Shown here piece by piece: positions 5,510-6,741 of a stretch of 6,741 nucleotides of DNA. The stretch lies in assembly GCA_900553935.1 (NCBI GenBank), contig USFK01000076.1:1-6741 (forward strand), given 5' to 3'. Each line of letters begins with the position of its first letter. Positions within the stretch are counted from its first letter, which is position 1. A program made the position numbers and the translations under genes. The notes under the pieces are model-generated. The model did not search any database. It worked only from the letters and a program-made list of their open reading frames with translations, and was not told the origin of the DNA. The stretch is from an uncultured Collinsella sp. (GTDB lineage Bacteria > Actinomycetota > Coriobacteriia > Coriobacteriales > Coriobacteriaceae).

Positions 5510-6741
5510 ATGCAAAAGGAATACCTGTCCGCCGCGGCGGAGGTGCTCAGCGACCAAGGTGTCGATGAGAACCTCGGCCTGAGCAACGACGAGGCGTCTT
5601 CGCGCCTCGCCAAGACAGGCCCTAACAAGCTCGAGGAAGCTGAGAAGACGCCGCTGTGGAGGCGTTTCTTTGAACAGATGGCTGACCCTATGGTCATCAT
5701 GCTGATCGTTGCCGCCGTCATCAGTGCGCTCACGGGCATGGTCAAGGGCGAGCCCGACTTTGCCGATGTTGCCATCATCATGTTCGTCGTTATCGTCAAC
5801 TCGGTGCTGGGCGTGGTCCAGGAAGCCAAGAGCGAGGAGGCCCTCGAGGCCCTGCAGGAGATGAGTGCGGCGCAGTCCAAGGCGCTACGCGACGGCAAGC
5901 TCGTGCACCTGCCGAGCGCCGAGCTCGTGCCCGGCGACGTGATCATGCTCGAGGCGGGCGACTCCGTCCCGGCCGACTGCCGCGTGCTCGAGAGCGCCAC
6001 GATGAAGATCGAAGAGGCCGCGCTCACCGGCGAGTCCGTGCCCGTCGAGAAGCATGCCAACGTGATCGAGCTCGCCGCCGGCACCGACGACGTGCCGCTC
6101 GGCGACCGTAAGAACATGTGCTATATGGGCTCCACCGTCGTGTACGGCCGTGGTCGCGCCGTCGTGGTCGGCACCGGCATGAACACCGAGATGGGCAAGA
6201 TCGCCGGCGCCCTGGCCGAGGCCAAGGAAGAGCTCACGCCGCTGCAGGTGAAGCTCGCCGAGCTCAGCCGCATCCTCACCATCATGGTGATCGTCATCTG
6301 CGTCGTCATCTTTGGCGTTGACATCCTCCGCCACGGCGTGGGCAACGTCCTTACCGATCCGACTGCCCTGCTCGACACCTTTATGGTTGCCGTCTCGCTC
6401 GCCGTCGCCGCCATCCCCGAGGGCCTTGTTGCCGTCGTGACCATCGTCCTTTCGCTTGGCGTGACCAAGATGGCCAAGCGCCAGGCGATTATCCGCAAGC
6501 TCTCTGCTGTCGAGACCCTTGGCTGCACACAGACCATCTGCTCCGACAAGACCGGTACCCTTACCCAGAACAAGATGACCGTCGTCAAGCACGAGCTCGC
6601 TGCGCCCAAGGAGAAGTTCCTGGCCGGCATGGCGCTGTGCTCCGATGCTCAGTGGGACGAGGAGCTGGGCGAGGCCGTGGGCGAGCCGACCGAGTGCGCG
6701 CTCGTCAACGACGCCGGCAAGGCTGGCCTCACCGGCCTGAC
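5510..6741 (+). CDS. P-type cation-transporting ATPase, probably Ca2+ (P2A/PMCA-like); 3'-partial
   Basis: Membrane pump that uses ATP to move a divalent cation, probably Ca2+, out of the cell. The first 410 codons are present and the rest lies beyond the window. Order of domains: N-terminal cation-ATPase region (to about residue 55), membrane helices M1-M2 (about 59-76 and 83-105), actuator domain with TGES at 173-176, M3 (about 256-275), and M4 carrying the ion-site motif AAIPEGL (Pro303-Glu304), then the phosphorylation motif DKTGTLT with the phosphorylated Asp346, and the beginning of the nucleotide-binding domain. AAIPEGL and VETLGCTQTICSDKTGTLT are typical of type II Ca2+ pumps rather than heavy-metal (CPx) pumps. 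The residue after PEGL is Val where SERCA-type pumps have Pro. M5-M6, which would settle the ion and stoichiometry, are missing. The ATG at 5510 follows AGGAGG by 9 nt. Mn2+ or Mg2+ remain possible substrates. Expression is probably controlled by the folded leader just upstream. Confidence 0.92.
   Translation, partial: MQKEYLSAAAEVLSDQGVDENLGLSNDEASSRLAKTGPNKLEEAEKTPLWRRFFEQMADPMVIMLIVAAVISALTGMVKGEPDFADVAIIMFVVIVNSVLGVVQEAKSEEALEALQEMSAAQSKALRDGKLVHLPSAELVPGDVIMLEAGDSVPADCRVLESATMKIEEAALTGESVPVEKHANVIELAAGTDDVPLGDRKNMCYMGSTVVYGRGRAVVVGTGMNTEMGKIAGALAEAKEELTPLQVKLAELSRILTIMVIVICVVIFGVDILRHGVGNVLTDPTALLDTFMVAVSLAVAAIPEGLVAVVTIVLSLGVTKMAKRQAIIRKLSAVETLGCTQTICSDKTGTLTQNKMTVVKHELAAPKEKFLAGMALCSDAQWDEELGEAVGEPTECALVNDAGKAGLTGL

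Noticed and set aside
5458..5562. A possible leader peptide starting with ATG at 5458 and overlapping the ATPase start
   Set aside because: No Shine-Dalgarno precedes it, its start lies within the sequestor hairpin, and its frame runs on into the ATPase gene without coding character.
5506..6630. Long minus-strand open frames opposite the P-type ATPase (5506-6117, 5885-6592, 6121-6630)
   Set aside because: They lie opposite clear ATPase motifs (TGES, PEGL, DKTGTLT) and give Ser/Thr- or His/Asp-rich low-complexity products, so they are antisense shadows.

Overview
The window looks like chromosomal DNA from a GC-rich actinobacterium of the Coriobacteriia, with a Collinsella-like gut lineage as the best guess. 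This rests on GC-rich third codon positions in every gene, tight gene packing, AT-rich intergenic DNA and the style of the proteins. It is an inference, because no rRNA or other marker is present. No mobile element, CRISPR array, tRNA or rRNA was seen.

Layout. Positions 1-2467 (+) hold the end of an energy-coupling-factor (ECF) transporter operon for cobalt or nickel. It has the 3' part of cbiM with a fused PDGLE/CbiN-like tail, then cbiQ overlapping it, then cbiO. The cbiM fragment appears frameshifted near position 55. Positions 2547-3395 (+) hold a separate gene for a probably cytoplasmic protein of the zinc-dependent phospholipase C-like family, preceded by an extended -10 promoter motif. 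It converges on pyk (3608-5068, minus), the pyruvate kinase gene, which ends in a very strong intrinsic terminator (3543-3580). The space between the two genes may contain a short gene remnant on the minus strand.

A 441-base AT-rich divergent region (5069-5509) separates pyk from a P-type cation ATPase gene, probably Ca2+-transporting, that starts at 5510 (+) and runs off the window. The ATPase leader is the most interesting part. Downstream of a plausible promoter, about 100 nt of RNA can fold into a 5' hairpin and a long hairpin that buries the Shine-Dalgarno sequence. The 7-nt loop of the first is perfectly complementary to the loop of the second, and extending that pairing gives a mutually exclusive fold that would free the ribosome binding site. 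This has the architecture of a translational riboswitch or other RNA regulator, and I do not recognise it as a known class.

Functionally, CbiM (S component and metal gate), CbiQ (EcfT coupling protein) and CbiO (ATPase) form one importer, which would supply cobalt for cobalamin or nickel for metalloenzymes. Pyruvate kinase is core glycolysis. The P-type ATPase would export a divalent cation, so the two ends of the window both concern metal-ion homeostasis, but nothing in the sequence links them in regulation.
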